Shown here piece by piece: positions 1 through 4,988 of a DNA stretch of 7,835 nucleotides. The DNA is from Candidatus Geothermarchaeota archaeon. Lineage in GTDB: Archaea; Thermoproteota; Nitrososphaeria; Geothermarchaeales; JDFR-13. How positions within the stretch are numbered: position 1 is the first letter of the stretch; the number at the start of each line of letters is the position of its first letter. A model generated the notes under the pieces. That model was not told the origin of the DNA. It did not search any database and saw only the letters and a list, made by a program, of their open reading frames with translations. The DNA is taken from assembly GCA_015522055.1 (NCBI GenBank), contig WAMZ01000128.1, positions 1 to 7,835 of the forward strand, written 5' to 3'. The position numbers were made by a program, and so were the translations under genes.

Positions 1-2
1 GG

Positions 3-506
3 GTTGGCTCGCGTGGTGCTGGTCTATTGGGTAGGGTTAGGGCTTCTTTGCTGGTTAGGGGCTTTGTGGGTAGGGGGTCGTTAAGGACTTATATCCGGGG
101 GAGGCCGAGGATCGACATTAGCTTCTATGTTGCTGGGGACCTAGATACTCTCCTTAAGATACTGTTGAATGTCCCTCGGCCCATTAGGTTGAGTAGGGAG
201 GCTTATAGGGTGTTGGTGGATTCTTGTATCGCTGGGGGTGTGGATATTGAGTTTATAGGGGATTACTCGATGCATCCATTGCTGGAGGATAATGGCCACT
301 ATATTAAATATTTATTATATAATTCTGTGGAGCCTAGGTATGATGTGCTCTCATGTAGGATTAGGTATCGTGGGAGGGAGCTGCTTATTGGGGGTAGGCA
401 TCACTTGGAGTTTGGGCGCTGGATTACTGTTGGGGAGCCGTTATCGATAGGTAGCTATATATATCTGTCTAGGGATAGGGGGCTGGTATGTAGGATTGTT
501 ATATAG
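3..506 (+). CDS. Unrecognised protein, probably 5'-truncated by the window edge
   Basis: I do not recognise this protein. The reading frame is open to the left edge with no in-frame ATG, so the gene probably begins outside the window. A TTG at 27 would give 159 residues and has a GGTG motif (15-18) eight bases ahead, so an internal start there cannot be excluded. Counted from that TTG, the chain is soluble-looking, very rich in Arg, Gly, Tyr and Ile, with predicted beta character and no convincing membrane segment. A Gly-Gly-Arg-His-His stretch (residues 122-126) and two isolated Cys (68 and 110, plus 155 near the end) are visible but match no motif I know. AGG-rich codon use resembles its neighbours, which argues that it is a real native gene. 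It ends exactly one base before the convergent rhomboid gene's stop codon. Function unknown. Confidence 0.6.
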   Translation, partial: VGSRGAGLLGRVRASLLVRGFVGRGSLRTYIRGRPRIDISFYVAGDLDTLLKILLNVPRPIRLSREAYRVLVDSCIAGGVDIEFIGDYSMHPLLEDNGHYIKYLLYNSVEPRYDVLSCRIRYRGRELLIGGRHHLEFGRWITVGEPLSIGSYIYLSRDRGLVCRIVI

Positions 507-1178
507 CTATAGATAGGTATCTAGGTACTTAAGGTGGAGGCCCCTGGCCCTCCCATATAGGCCGAATAACAGGCCTATTATGAACCCGCCTATGTGGGCC
601 CAGTATGCCACCCTTACATTCACTAATGCGAATAGTGATACGGATGCAAAGAAGGCTTGTAGGAGGAACCATATGAATATGTAGTATACTGCCCTTATCT
701 CTATTATTCTGTAGAAGTAGTAGCCTAATGGAACCAGTGTTATTATCCTAGCGTTTGGGAATAGTATTAGGTATGCCCCTAATACGCCTGAGACGGCCCC
801 TGACGCCCCTATTGCCACTATATATGGGTCGCTGGAGGTGATGGTGAATAGGATTGAGCCAAATATACCGGATAGTAGGTATAGGATTATATAGTTAGCC
901 TTACCTAGCTTGTCTTCGACATTGTCCCCGAATATCCATAGGAACCACATGTTTCCAATGATGTGTTCCAGCCCTCCATGTAGGAACATTGATGTGAGTA
1001 GTGTGTCTAGGTGTTGGAATGTATATAGGTATATGGGTCTAAATCCATATATATTTATAATTTCTTCATAGTTCGGGCTAAGCAATGTATAAACAAATAT
1101 TATTATATTTATTGCGACTAGGAGCTTGGTTACTATCGGGGTTTTCTCAGTCCTATTAATGTCTCTTAGTGGGAACAT
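507..1178 (-). CDS. Rhomboid-family intramembrane serine protease
   Basis: Polytopic membrane protease of the rhomboid (S54) family, which cleaves transmembrane substrates inside the bilayer. The 223 residues fit the compact six-helix core. Predicted membrane segments lie near 17-34, 57-82, 94-113, 120-140, 160-186 and 191-208. All signature elements are present: the His-x4-His-x3-Asn motif (His67, His72, Asn76) in the second helix, the GASG motif with nucleophile Ser126, and catalytic His195 in an AHIGG context in the last helix. A Ser/His dyad is therefore intact and activity is expected. Start: ATG at 1178, with a TATA-like box about 31 bases upstream, predicting a leader of only a few bases. 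The gene stands alone, divergent from the alkyltransferase and convergent with the left-hand unknown gene. Substrates cannot be inferred from context. Confidence 0.93.
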   Translation of the reverse strand: MFPLRDINRTEKTPIVTKLLVAINIIIFVYTLLSPNYEEIINIYGFRPIYLYTFQHLDTLLTSMFLHGGLEHIIGNMWFLWIFGDNVEDKLGKANYIILYLLSGIFGSILFTITSSDPYIVAIGASGAVSGVLGAYLILFPNARIITLVPLGYYFYRIIEIRAVYYIFIWFLLQAFFASVSLFALVNVRVAYWAHIGGFIIGLLFGLYGRARGLHLKYLDTYL

Positions 1179-1204
1179 CTACCCTACGCCTACCAGGGTT
1201 AGGC

Positions 1205-1213
1205 ATTTATATC
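1205..1213 (-). promoter_or_regulatory. TATA-like box for the rhomboid gene
   Basis: On the minus strand this reads ATATAAATG, inside a 72-base divergent intergenic region. Its centre is about 31 bases upstream of the rhomboid ATG, so transcription should start about 5 bases before the start codon. This is by motif and spacing only. Confidence 0.45.
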
Positions 1214-1221
1214 AATTTATT

Positions 1222-1230
1222 ATTTATACA
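1222..1230 (+). promoter_or_regulatory. TATA-like box for the alkyltransferase gene
   Basis: ATTTATACA is centred about 26 bases upstream of the GTG at 1251. This is the spacing at which archaeal TBP/TFB-directed transcription starts, so the transcript would begin at or next to the start codon. It suggests a leaderless mRNA and supports GTG 1251 over the ATG at 1272. Confidence 0.5.
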
Positions 1231-1250
1231 TGATGTAGATAAATTGCTCG

Positions 1251-1727
1251 GTGCCTAAATTGTCTAGTTTAATGTATTCATACATACCTATTTACCATGG
1301 CTCGCTCGAGATAAGTTTTACTGATGAATATTTATATGGCGTAAGGTATCTTCATGGTAGGGTTTTGGATAGGAGGCTCGACCATTATATAGTCTCCTTG
1401 TTCGAGGACTATGTATATGGTAAGCGGGTTACATTTAGTGATATTGAGTTAGCCCCTGGTAGGGGGACTATCTTCGACTACAGGGTTTGGTCTATTGCTA
1501 GGGAGATTCCGTATGGGGAGGTTAGGTCCTATGGATGGATTGCGGATAGGTTGGGTGGTAGGAGGTATTCTAGGGCGGTTGCTAGGTCGTTATCTAGGAA
1601 TCCTTTTCTAATTGTTGTTCCCTGCCATAGAGTTGTATATAGTTCTGGGGGTATAGGGGGCTTCTCGTCTGAGGGTGGAGTGGGGCTCAAGAGGTTCCTA
1701 CTGGAGCTTGAGGGGATTCGATTATAA
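1251..1727 (+). CDS. ogt: Methylated-DNA--[protein]-cysteine S-methyltransferase (O6-alkylguanine-DNA alkyltransferase)
   Basis: Suicide DNA-repair protein that moves an alkyl group from O6-alkylguanine to its own cysteine, restoring guanine directly. The 158 residues match the usual 150-180. The C-terminal domain is clear: IPYGEV (86-91), the helix-turn-helix segment with the arginine finger (SRAVARSL, 107-114; Arg108), NPF, and the PCHRV active site at 124-128 with acceptor Cys125. The GGIGGFSSEGG loop and the KRFLLELE helix follow. The Gly usual after RAV is Ala here, a mild variation. The N-terminal domain (1-75) is divergent, as is normal. The start is GTG, chosen because a TATA-like box lies about 26 bases upstream. 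The gene is monocistronic, divergent from rhomboid, and followed by an antisense-strand guide RNA. A T-run at 1840-1844 could end its transcript. Confidence 0.95.
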   Translation: MPKLSSLMYSYIPIYHGSLEISFTDEYLYGVRYLHGRVLDRRLDHYIVSLFEDYVYGKRVTFSDIELAPGRGTIFDYRVWSIAREIPYGEVRSYGWIADRLGGRRYSRAVARSLSRNPFLIVVPCHRVVYSSGGIGGFSSEGGVGLKRFLLELEGIRL

Positions 1728-1738
1728 ATAGTGTGGCT

Positions 1739-1806
1739 GCTCAGCCTGCCCGTCTACTACATCTACCCCTACTGGGGTATCAATTACTACAATGGCTCAT
1801 CATCGC
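1739..1806 (-). ncRNA. Box C/D sRNA, predicted double guide for 16S rRNA 2'-O-methylation
   Basis: On the minus strand there is a C box ATGATGA (1803-1797), a 13-base guide region (1796-1784), a D'-like TTGA (1783-1780), a perfect hairpin TACCCC-AGTA-GGGGTA (1779-1764), a degenerate C'-like GATGTAG (1763-1757), a 12-base guide region (1756-1745) and a D box CTGA (1744-1741). A 2-bp GC stem encloses C and D. Size (about 65-68 nt), order and spacing fit archaeal box C/D sRNAs, which bind L7Ae, Nop5 and fibrillarin. The D' guide contains GCCATTGTAG, a perfect complement of the conserved 16S CTACAATGGC (E. coli about 1234-1243). The D guide contains GACGGGC, complementary to 16S GCCCGTC (about 1401-1407). 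The 5-bases-before-D rule points to C1402; an A opposite C1400 is a mismatch. The RNA lies just downstream of the glycosyltransferase stop. Boxes and complementarity are seen; function is inferred. Confidence 0.8.
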
Positions 1807-1817
1807 GAGGATCTACA

Positions 1818-1831
1818 TTATATATTATTTG
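1818..1831 (-). promoter_or_regulatory. Possible TATA box for the box C/D sRNA
   Basis: On the minus strand this AT block reads AAATAATATATAAT, ending 14 bases before the C box. Depending on which part binds TBP, initiation would fall at or slightly inside the expected 5' end. The sRNA could equally be processed from glycosyltransferase read-through, so this assignment is weak. Confidence 0.3.
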
Positions 1832-1846
1832 GCTACCCATTTTTAA

Positions 1847-2758
1847 TTAAATATTTACTCTAGCATGTTGCTTTGTGGATAAAGCTATGTCCCACTGTGC
1901 CCGGCTTGCACCCCTATATGTCCTGGCTATATACATTGCTGATAGGATATAGGCTATAAATGTATTTAATGCCTCCGTTGATGGGGTGTGGTTAAGGGCC
2001 TCTAGGAATGTGGCTATCTGGACCCTGATACCTATTCCATCTAGATACTTTTCTATTAATTTCTTTAGCTGTCTATGGCCTATATAGCCCCTCAATATCT
2101 GGGATGTGAATTCTCTTATCCTGGTTGGTGGCTTGAAGTATACTACAGCATTCCCAATATACTTAACTTTATATCCCATCGATTTGGCGGCGCATTGTAG
2201 ATATAGGTCTACTGATATGGTCTCGAGGGGTATCTCGATTTTCCTTGCTAGATCGCTTCTTATGGATATACATCTACCCATTATGGTGAATTGGGATTCT
2301 GGGTAGGCCTCTCTAATAATATTAAGCCATTCCGATACCGTTTTTGCCGCGGTTGCCGCTATCCCATAATTATTTATGGCTACCACCCTACCTCCCGCTA
2401 TCCCGATTCTATCATCACTCTTTATGGCATCAGCCAATGCTTTTGTCGCTCCTTTCCCTAGGATTATATCGGCGTCGTATAAGATGATTATATCTGAATA
2501 TGCCTTCCTAAATATAGTGTTCCATGCGTGGGCCACCCCCATCCTTCTATTATTATGTATATAGGTGATTTTGTATGGGGTATTTGTGCCTGAGATATAA
2601 CTGTTCACCATATCTGGTGTTTCGTCGGTGCTATCATCTACTATTATGACTTCATCTATCTCTACTCCACCCACATGATGTTCTTTATATATTTGTTTGA
2701 GTAGTCTTATCAGGTTGCTACCCTCGTTATATACTGGTATGCCGATTGTTACCCCCAA
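1847..2758 (-). CDS. Family 2 (GT-A fold) glycosyltransferase
   Basis: Inverting glycosyltransferase of the GT2 type, transferring a sugar from an NDP-sugar to an unknown acceptor. The N-terminal GT-A domain is textbook: the IPVYNEGSNL nucleotide-binding start (7-16), VIIVDDSTDET (38-48) with the Asp pair 41-42, GVAHAWN (74-80), and the metal-binding DAD motif at 95-97. VDLYLQ (183-188) sits where the acceptor-site ED/DD motif and catalytic base usually lie. A basic GHRQLKKL stretch (227-234) takes the place of the Q/RxxRW region. The last 60 residues are variable, with one hydrophobic helix (about 263-279) that may touch the membrane; there is no multi-pass domain. The start is TTG, 3 bases after the upstream gene's stop, with AGGTG eight bases ahead, so translation is likely coupled. 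Candidate roles are protein N-glycosylation, glycolipid or surface glycan synthesis; the substrate is not predictable. Confidence 0.88.
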   Translation of the reverse strand: MGVTIGIPVYNEGSNLIRLLKQIYKEHHVGGVEIDEVIIVDDSTDETPDMVNSYISGTNTPYKITYIHNNRRMGVAHAWNTIFRKAYSDIIILYDADIILGKGATKALADAIKSDDRIGIAGGRVVAINNYGIAATAAKTVSEWLNIIREAYPESQFTIMGRCISIRSDLARKIEIPLETISVDLYLQCAAKSMGYKVKYIGNAVVYFKPPTRIREFTSQILRGYIGHRQLKKLIEKYLDGIGIRVQIATFLEALNHTPSTEALNTFIAYILSAMYIARTYRGASRAQWDIALSTKQHARVNI

Positions 2759-2761
2759 TTC

Positions 2762-3178
2762 CTAGACACCTGATATAGCCCCTCTCTCCTCTTCGGTCCA
2801 CCACGCTGTGTCCGGGTTTTCATCTACATATATTGCTAGCCACTCTGCCCCCTTGTTATGGTCCCTTATCCTTAGTAGCCTTATGAGGTAGTGTGTGAAT
2901 GTTGGGTAGTCATATACTTCCCATATAACTCCGTGGATTATCTTGAGCGTCTCTATCCCGGTGTCGAGGAAGTATCCCTCGGAGACGAGTAGTTTAATTA
3001 TCTCGCTCCTCCCCTTATACTTCTCTAGGGTCTTCTCTATAGCGTCTATTAAGGCTGCTTCTTTATCCACATTAGCCTTATAAAACGCTACCCTTGTATT
3101 CCTGTATTTTCTTATTGATTCATGGCTTATTATCTGCTTAAGTTCCAGCCCTAGGTCTTCCATGATGTTCCCATACAT
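2762..3178 (-). CDS. Hypothetical protein, 138 residues, operon partner of the glycosyltransferase
   Basis: I do not recognise a family. The protein looks soluble, charged and mainly alpha-helical, with amphipathic stretches near 7-20, 37-53, 57-68 and 73-88. The C-terminal third is aromatic-rich, with YDYPTFTHY (89-97) and DTAWWTEEE (123-131). No cysteines, signal peptide or membrane segment are visible. The length and helix pattern resemble small adaptor or regulatory proteins, but that is only an impression. The start is ATG at 3178 (a second ATG at residue 6 is possible), about 44 bases after a TATA-like box, giving a leader of roughly 18 bases. It is the first gene of a two-gene operon: the glycosyltransferase begins three bases after its stop. 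A linked role is plausible but unproven. Confidence 0.72.
   Translation of the reverse strand: MYGNIMEDLGLELKQIISHESIRKYRNTRVAFYKANVDKEAALIDAIEKTLEKYKGRSEIIKLLVSEGYFLDTGIETLKIIHGVIWEVYDYPTFTHYLIRLLRIRDHNKGAEWLAIYVDENPDTAWWTEEERGAISGV
2767..2771 (-). promoter_or_regulatory. Shine-Dalgarno motif that decides the glycosyltransferase TTG start
   Basis: AGGTG on the minus strand, 8 bases before the TTG at 2758 and lying inside the last codons of the upstream gene. It supports the TTG start and translational coupling of the two genes. Confidence 0.5.
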
Positions 3179-3218
3179 CTGTGTTCCCTTTCCACTGGAT
3201 ATACCCTTAATATCTCAC

Positions 3219-3226
3219 ATTATAAA
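3219..3226 (-). promoter_or_regulatory. TATA-like box for the hypothetical protein/glycosyltransferase operon
   Basis: The minus strand reads TTTATAAT within a 94-base divergent spacer. Transcription about 26 bases downstream would give a leader of about 18 bases before the ATG at 3178. Motif and spacing only. Confidence 0.45.
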
Positions 3227-3234
3227 TAAAATCC

Positions 3235-3248
3235 TTATATAGGTATAT
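3235..3248 (+). promoter_or_regulatory. Two overlapping TATA-like boxes for the PPC/PfkB operon
   Basis: TTATATA (3235-3241) and TATAT (3244-3248) lie 26-35 bases upstream of the ATG at 3273. The first predicts a leader of about 9 bases, the second a leaderless transcript. A GGTGG stretch (3264-3268) could act as ribosome binding site if the leader is present. The spacer is shared with the opposing minus-strand promoter, so both operons could respond to one regulator. Confidence 0.4.
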
Positions 3249-3272
3249 CCTTTTTGGCACGTTGGTGGTTGG

Positions 3273-3698
3273 ATGAGGCTGGGTAATGTTGAGAGGGTGA
3301 TCATTGGTAGGCTTAGTAGAGGGCAGGATGTACTTAGGGAGCTTACTGAGATTGTGAGGAGGAATGGCGTCAAGAGTGGTGCCGTGATGCTGATTGGGAG
3401 CCTTGATAGGGTGAGGGTTGGCTTCTTCAATGAGGAGACTGGTACATATGATTATCGTGAGGCCGAGGGCTTCTATGAGCTTGTTTCGGGTGTTGGGAAT
3501 ATATCTTGGAAGGATGGTGAGCCGGTGGTGCATATTCATATTGCAGCATCCTCCCATGATGGTGATTATTTGATGGGGCATTTACTGGAGGGGAATATAG
3601 CGTCGTTGACAGTGGAATATATTATATTGGCTTTCGATTTCATGGTTCAGCGTACATATGATCCTGGTACCAAGCTTAGCCTACTGGATACTGAGTAG
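3273..3698 (+). CDS. PPC-domain (DUF296) protein
   Basis: A stand-alone PPC/DUF296 domain protein. In plants the domain accompanies AT-hook DNA-binding motifs; archaeal and bacterial versions are single domains that form trimers, and their role is not settled. The domain spans nearly all 141 residues: the opening strand VERVIIGRLSRGQDV (6-20), a helix (21-31), VKSGAVMLIGSLDRVRVGFF (33-52), the central strand ELVSGVGNIS (69-78), and the signature HIHIAASSHDGDYLMGHLLEG (87-107). His87, His89, His95 and His103 are placed as the putative metal-binding cluster. No AT-hook is seen, so DNA binding should not be assumed. The gene opens a plus-strand operon with the PfkB kinase 12 bases downstream. 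An enzymatic or ligand-binding job linked to the kinase is possible but inferred only from position. Confidence 0.87.
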   Translation: MRLGNVERVIIGRLSRGQDVLRELTEIVRRNGVKSGAVMLIGSLDRVRVGFFNEETGTYDYREAEGFYELVSGVGNISWKDGEPVVHIHIAASSHDGDYLMGHLLEGNIASLTVEYIILAFDFMVQRTYDPGTKLSLLDTE

Positions 3699-3710
3699 CG
3701 TATATGGGGT

Positions 3711-4619
3711 ATGACCGTAGGGCTTGTCGGTTTACTGGCTTTGGATGAGAATGTCGTGGGGGGTGTTGAGAGGAGGGGTTTCGGCGGCTCCGTATACTAT
3801 GTTTCTAAGGCTCTTGATACTCTTGGGTTGGATTATAGGGTTCTTACAGCTGTGGGGAGCGACTTCCCTATAGAGATGTTCCTCGAGGATGTTGGCTATG
3901 GAGGTGTATTCCATTTCCTGAGATACAGTGGCCCTAACCTAGTGTTTCGGAATGTATATATTGATGATTCTAGGGTACAATATGTTAGGAATCATGGGTA
4001 TGTTTTCTATATGGATGTTATGCTTGATTTCTTCTGCCCCTCTAAACCTGATGTATTGGCTGTTCTCCCTATTATAGGCGAGGTTTCTATAGGTGATATT
4101 CTGGTTCTCTCTAAGTACTTCGATGTGGCTGTGGATCCCCAGGGATTGGTTAGGAGGGTTTCGGGTGGTAGGGTTTCCGGTAGCCCTATCGACCCACGTT
4201 ATCTATCTAAATGTGTTGCTGTCAAGGTCTCGATGGATGAGCTTTACTTACTTTATCCAGATAGACTCTCGATGGAGGTTTTCTTGGATGGCTATGGGGG
4301 AGTTTTTGCTGTTACTATGGGTAGGGAGGGCTCGCTAATCTATCTGGATGATGTGTATGTATATGTTCCGGCGCCTCCGGTGCCGCGGGACGCGGATACT
4401 ACTGGTGCGGGCGATGTTTATATGGCTGCCATTCTATATGGCTTGGTTAATGGTTATTCTGTCTTCGAGTTGGGGGCGCTTGCCTCGTCTCTATGCTATA
4501 CCTTGATCAGTAGTGGTGTCGGTGGGTTGATGGGATATAGGTCAGTATATGATGAGCTTCTTGACTTGGTTGATGAGATCGGGCGGAAAATCTTTCTAGA
4601 TATACTATATGGTAGATAA
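3711..4619 (+). CDS. PfkB-family (ribokinase-like) carbohydrate or nucleoside kinase
   Basis: ATP-dependent small-molecule kinase of the ribokinase/PfkB superfamily, acting in the cytoplasm. The 302 residues are typical. The N-terminal glycine pair sits in FGGSVYYVSKALDTLG (24-39), corresponding to the substrate-binding GG motif. The second PfkB signature, DTTGAGDVYMAAILYGL (229-245), supplies the anion hole and catalytic base Asp235. Between them are the VSMDELYLLY segment (173-182), where the N-x-x-E motif normally lies, here with Asp176 in place of Asn and Glu177 retained, and the VTMGREGSL strand (201-209). This altered motif and the poor N-terminal conservation make substrate prediction unsafe; ribose, nucleosides, inositol and hexoses are all used in this family. 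It is second in an operon with the PPC protein. Its stop is 8 bases from the convergent acylphosphatase stop. Confidence 0.88.
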   Translation: MTVGLVGLLALDENVVGGVERRGFGGSVYYVSKALDTLGLDYRVLTAVGSDFPIEMFLEDVGYGGVFHFLRYSGPNLVFRNVYIDDSRVQYVRNHGYVFYMDVMLDFFCPSKPDVLAVLPIIGEVSIGDILVLSKYFDVAVDPQGLVRRVSGGRVSGSPIDPRYLSKCVAVKVSMDELYLLYPDRLSMEVFLDGYGGVFAVTMGREGSLIYLDDVYVYVPAPPVPRDADTTGAGDVYMAAILYGLVNGYSVFELGALASSLCYTLISSGVGGLMGYRSVYDELLDLVDEIGRKIFLDILYGR

Positions 4620-4627
4620 TTATTTCT

Positions 4628-4909
4628 CTACCAGTAAATTATTCTAAAGTCTTTGAACTCGCCTTTATATTCCTCATTTTTGACTTCGACTTTATCGACC
4701 CTTGCTAGAGGGGGTCCCTTATGGAAGAACTCGAGCATCTCGTCGACCTTCTCCTCCTCCCCCTCCACTACGGCCTCAACCCGACCGTCTGGGAGGTTTT
4801 TAATCCATCCCGTTACACCGAGTTGGTCCGCCAACTCCTTTGCGGTATACCTGAAGAATACACCTTGGACCCTACCGGATATATATACATGTATTCTCTT
4901 CATCTTCAT
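4628..4909 (-). CDS. acyP: Acylphosphatase
   Basis: Small alpha/beta enzyme that hydrolyses carboxyl-phosphate bonds such as acetyl phosphate or 1,3-bisphosphoglycerate. From the chosen start it has 93 residues, the family norm. The signature GRVQGVFFR (12-20) carries the catalytic Arg20 and phosphate-binding loop; GWIKNLPDGRVEA (34-46) carries catalytic Asn38. The C-terminal KDFRIIYW strand completes the ferredoxin-like fold. A longer frame opens at ATG 4951, but its 14 extra residues do not resemble the family, and a TATA-like box at 4961-4971 would place the mRNA start inside them. A GGTG motif (4921-4918) is eight bases before the chosen ATG, so 4909 is preferred. Codons here are richer in C and G third positions than in its neighbours. 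It may also be read through from the upstream MBL gene. Confidence 0.93.
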   Translation of the reverse strand: MKMKRIHVYISGRVQGVFFRYTAKELADQLGVTGWIKNLPDGRVEAVVEGEEEKVDEMLEFFHKGPPLARVDKVEVKNEEYKGEFKDFRIIYW

Positions 4910-4917
4910 AGCTTTTA

Positions 4918-4921
4918 CACC
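4918..4921 (-). promoter_or_regulatory. GGTG Shine-Dalgarno motif selecting the acylphosphatase start
   Basis: GGTG on the minus strand, 8 bases ahead of ATG 4909. It has the same motif and spacing as the site before the glycosyltransferase and is the main reason for preferring the 93-residue protein. Confidence 0.45.
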
Positions 4922-4960
4922 GGTGGGAGGATTGGTTAGATATTGGCCCATTAATTATAT

Positions 4961-4971
4961 GTAAATATATC
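4961..4971 (-). promoter_or_regulatory. TATA-like box for acylphosphatase
   Basis: The minus strand reads GATATATTTAC. Its centre predicts a transcription start near 4940, giving about a 31-base leader before ATG 4909 and excluding the ATG at 4951 from that transcript. Confidence 0.4.
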
Positions 4972-4988
4972 AATGTCTTATTTTAATA

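Noticed and set aside
1731..1850. A 39-codon plus-strand frame (GTG to TAA), Tyr-rich, just after ogt.
   Set aside because: It lies antisense to the box C/D sRNA, its C-ending codons differ from neighbouring genes, and its Tyr/Pro-rich content is explained by the guide and hairpin bases. No proper promoter spacing supports it.
2405..2420. Minus-strand GTGATGA in the glycosyltransferase gene, resembling a C box.
   Set aside because: No CTGA within 70 bases downstream on that strand; it is explained by coding for Ser-Asp-Asp.
3207..3581. Two long minus-strand frames opposite the PPC gene.
   Set aside because: They are antisense to a clear PPC-domain protein, have low-complexity Pro/Thr/His-rich composition and no family resemblance.
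4548..4590. ATGATGA followed by TTGATGA in the kinase gene, resembling C and C' boxes.
   Set aside because: No D box CTGA follows at a suitable distance, and the bases encode conserved-frame acidic residues (DELLDLVDE) near the kinase C-terminus.
4910..4951. A 14-residue N-terminal extension of acylphosphatase from ATG 4951.
   Set aside because: The extra residues do not fit the family length, and the TATA-like box and GGTG motif point to ATG 4909.
4653..4964. Plus-strand frames opposite acylphosphatase.
   Set aside because: The acylphosphatase signature on the minus strand is unambiguous; the antisense products are Ser/Thr/Leu-rich shadows.
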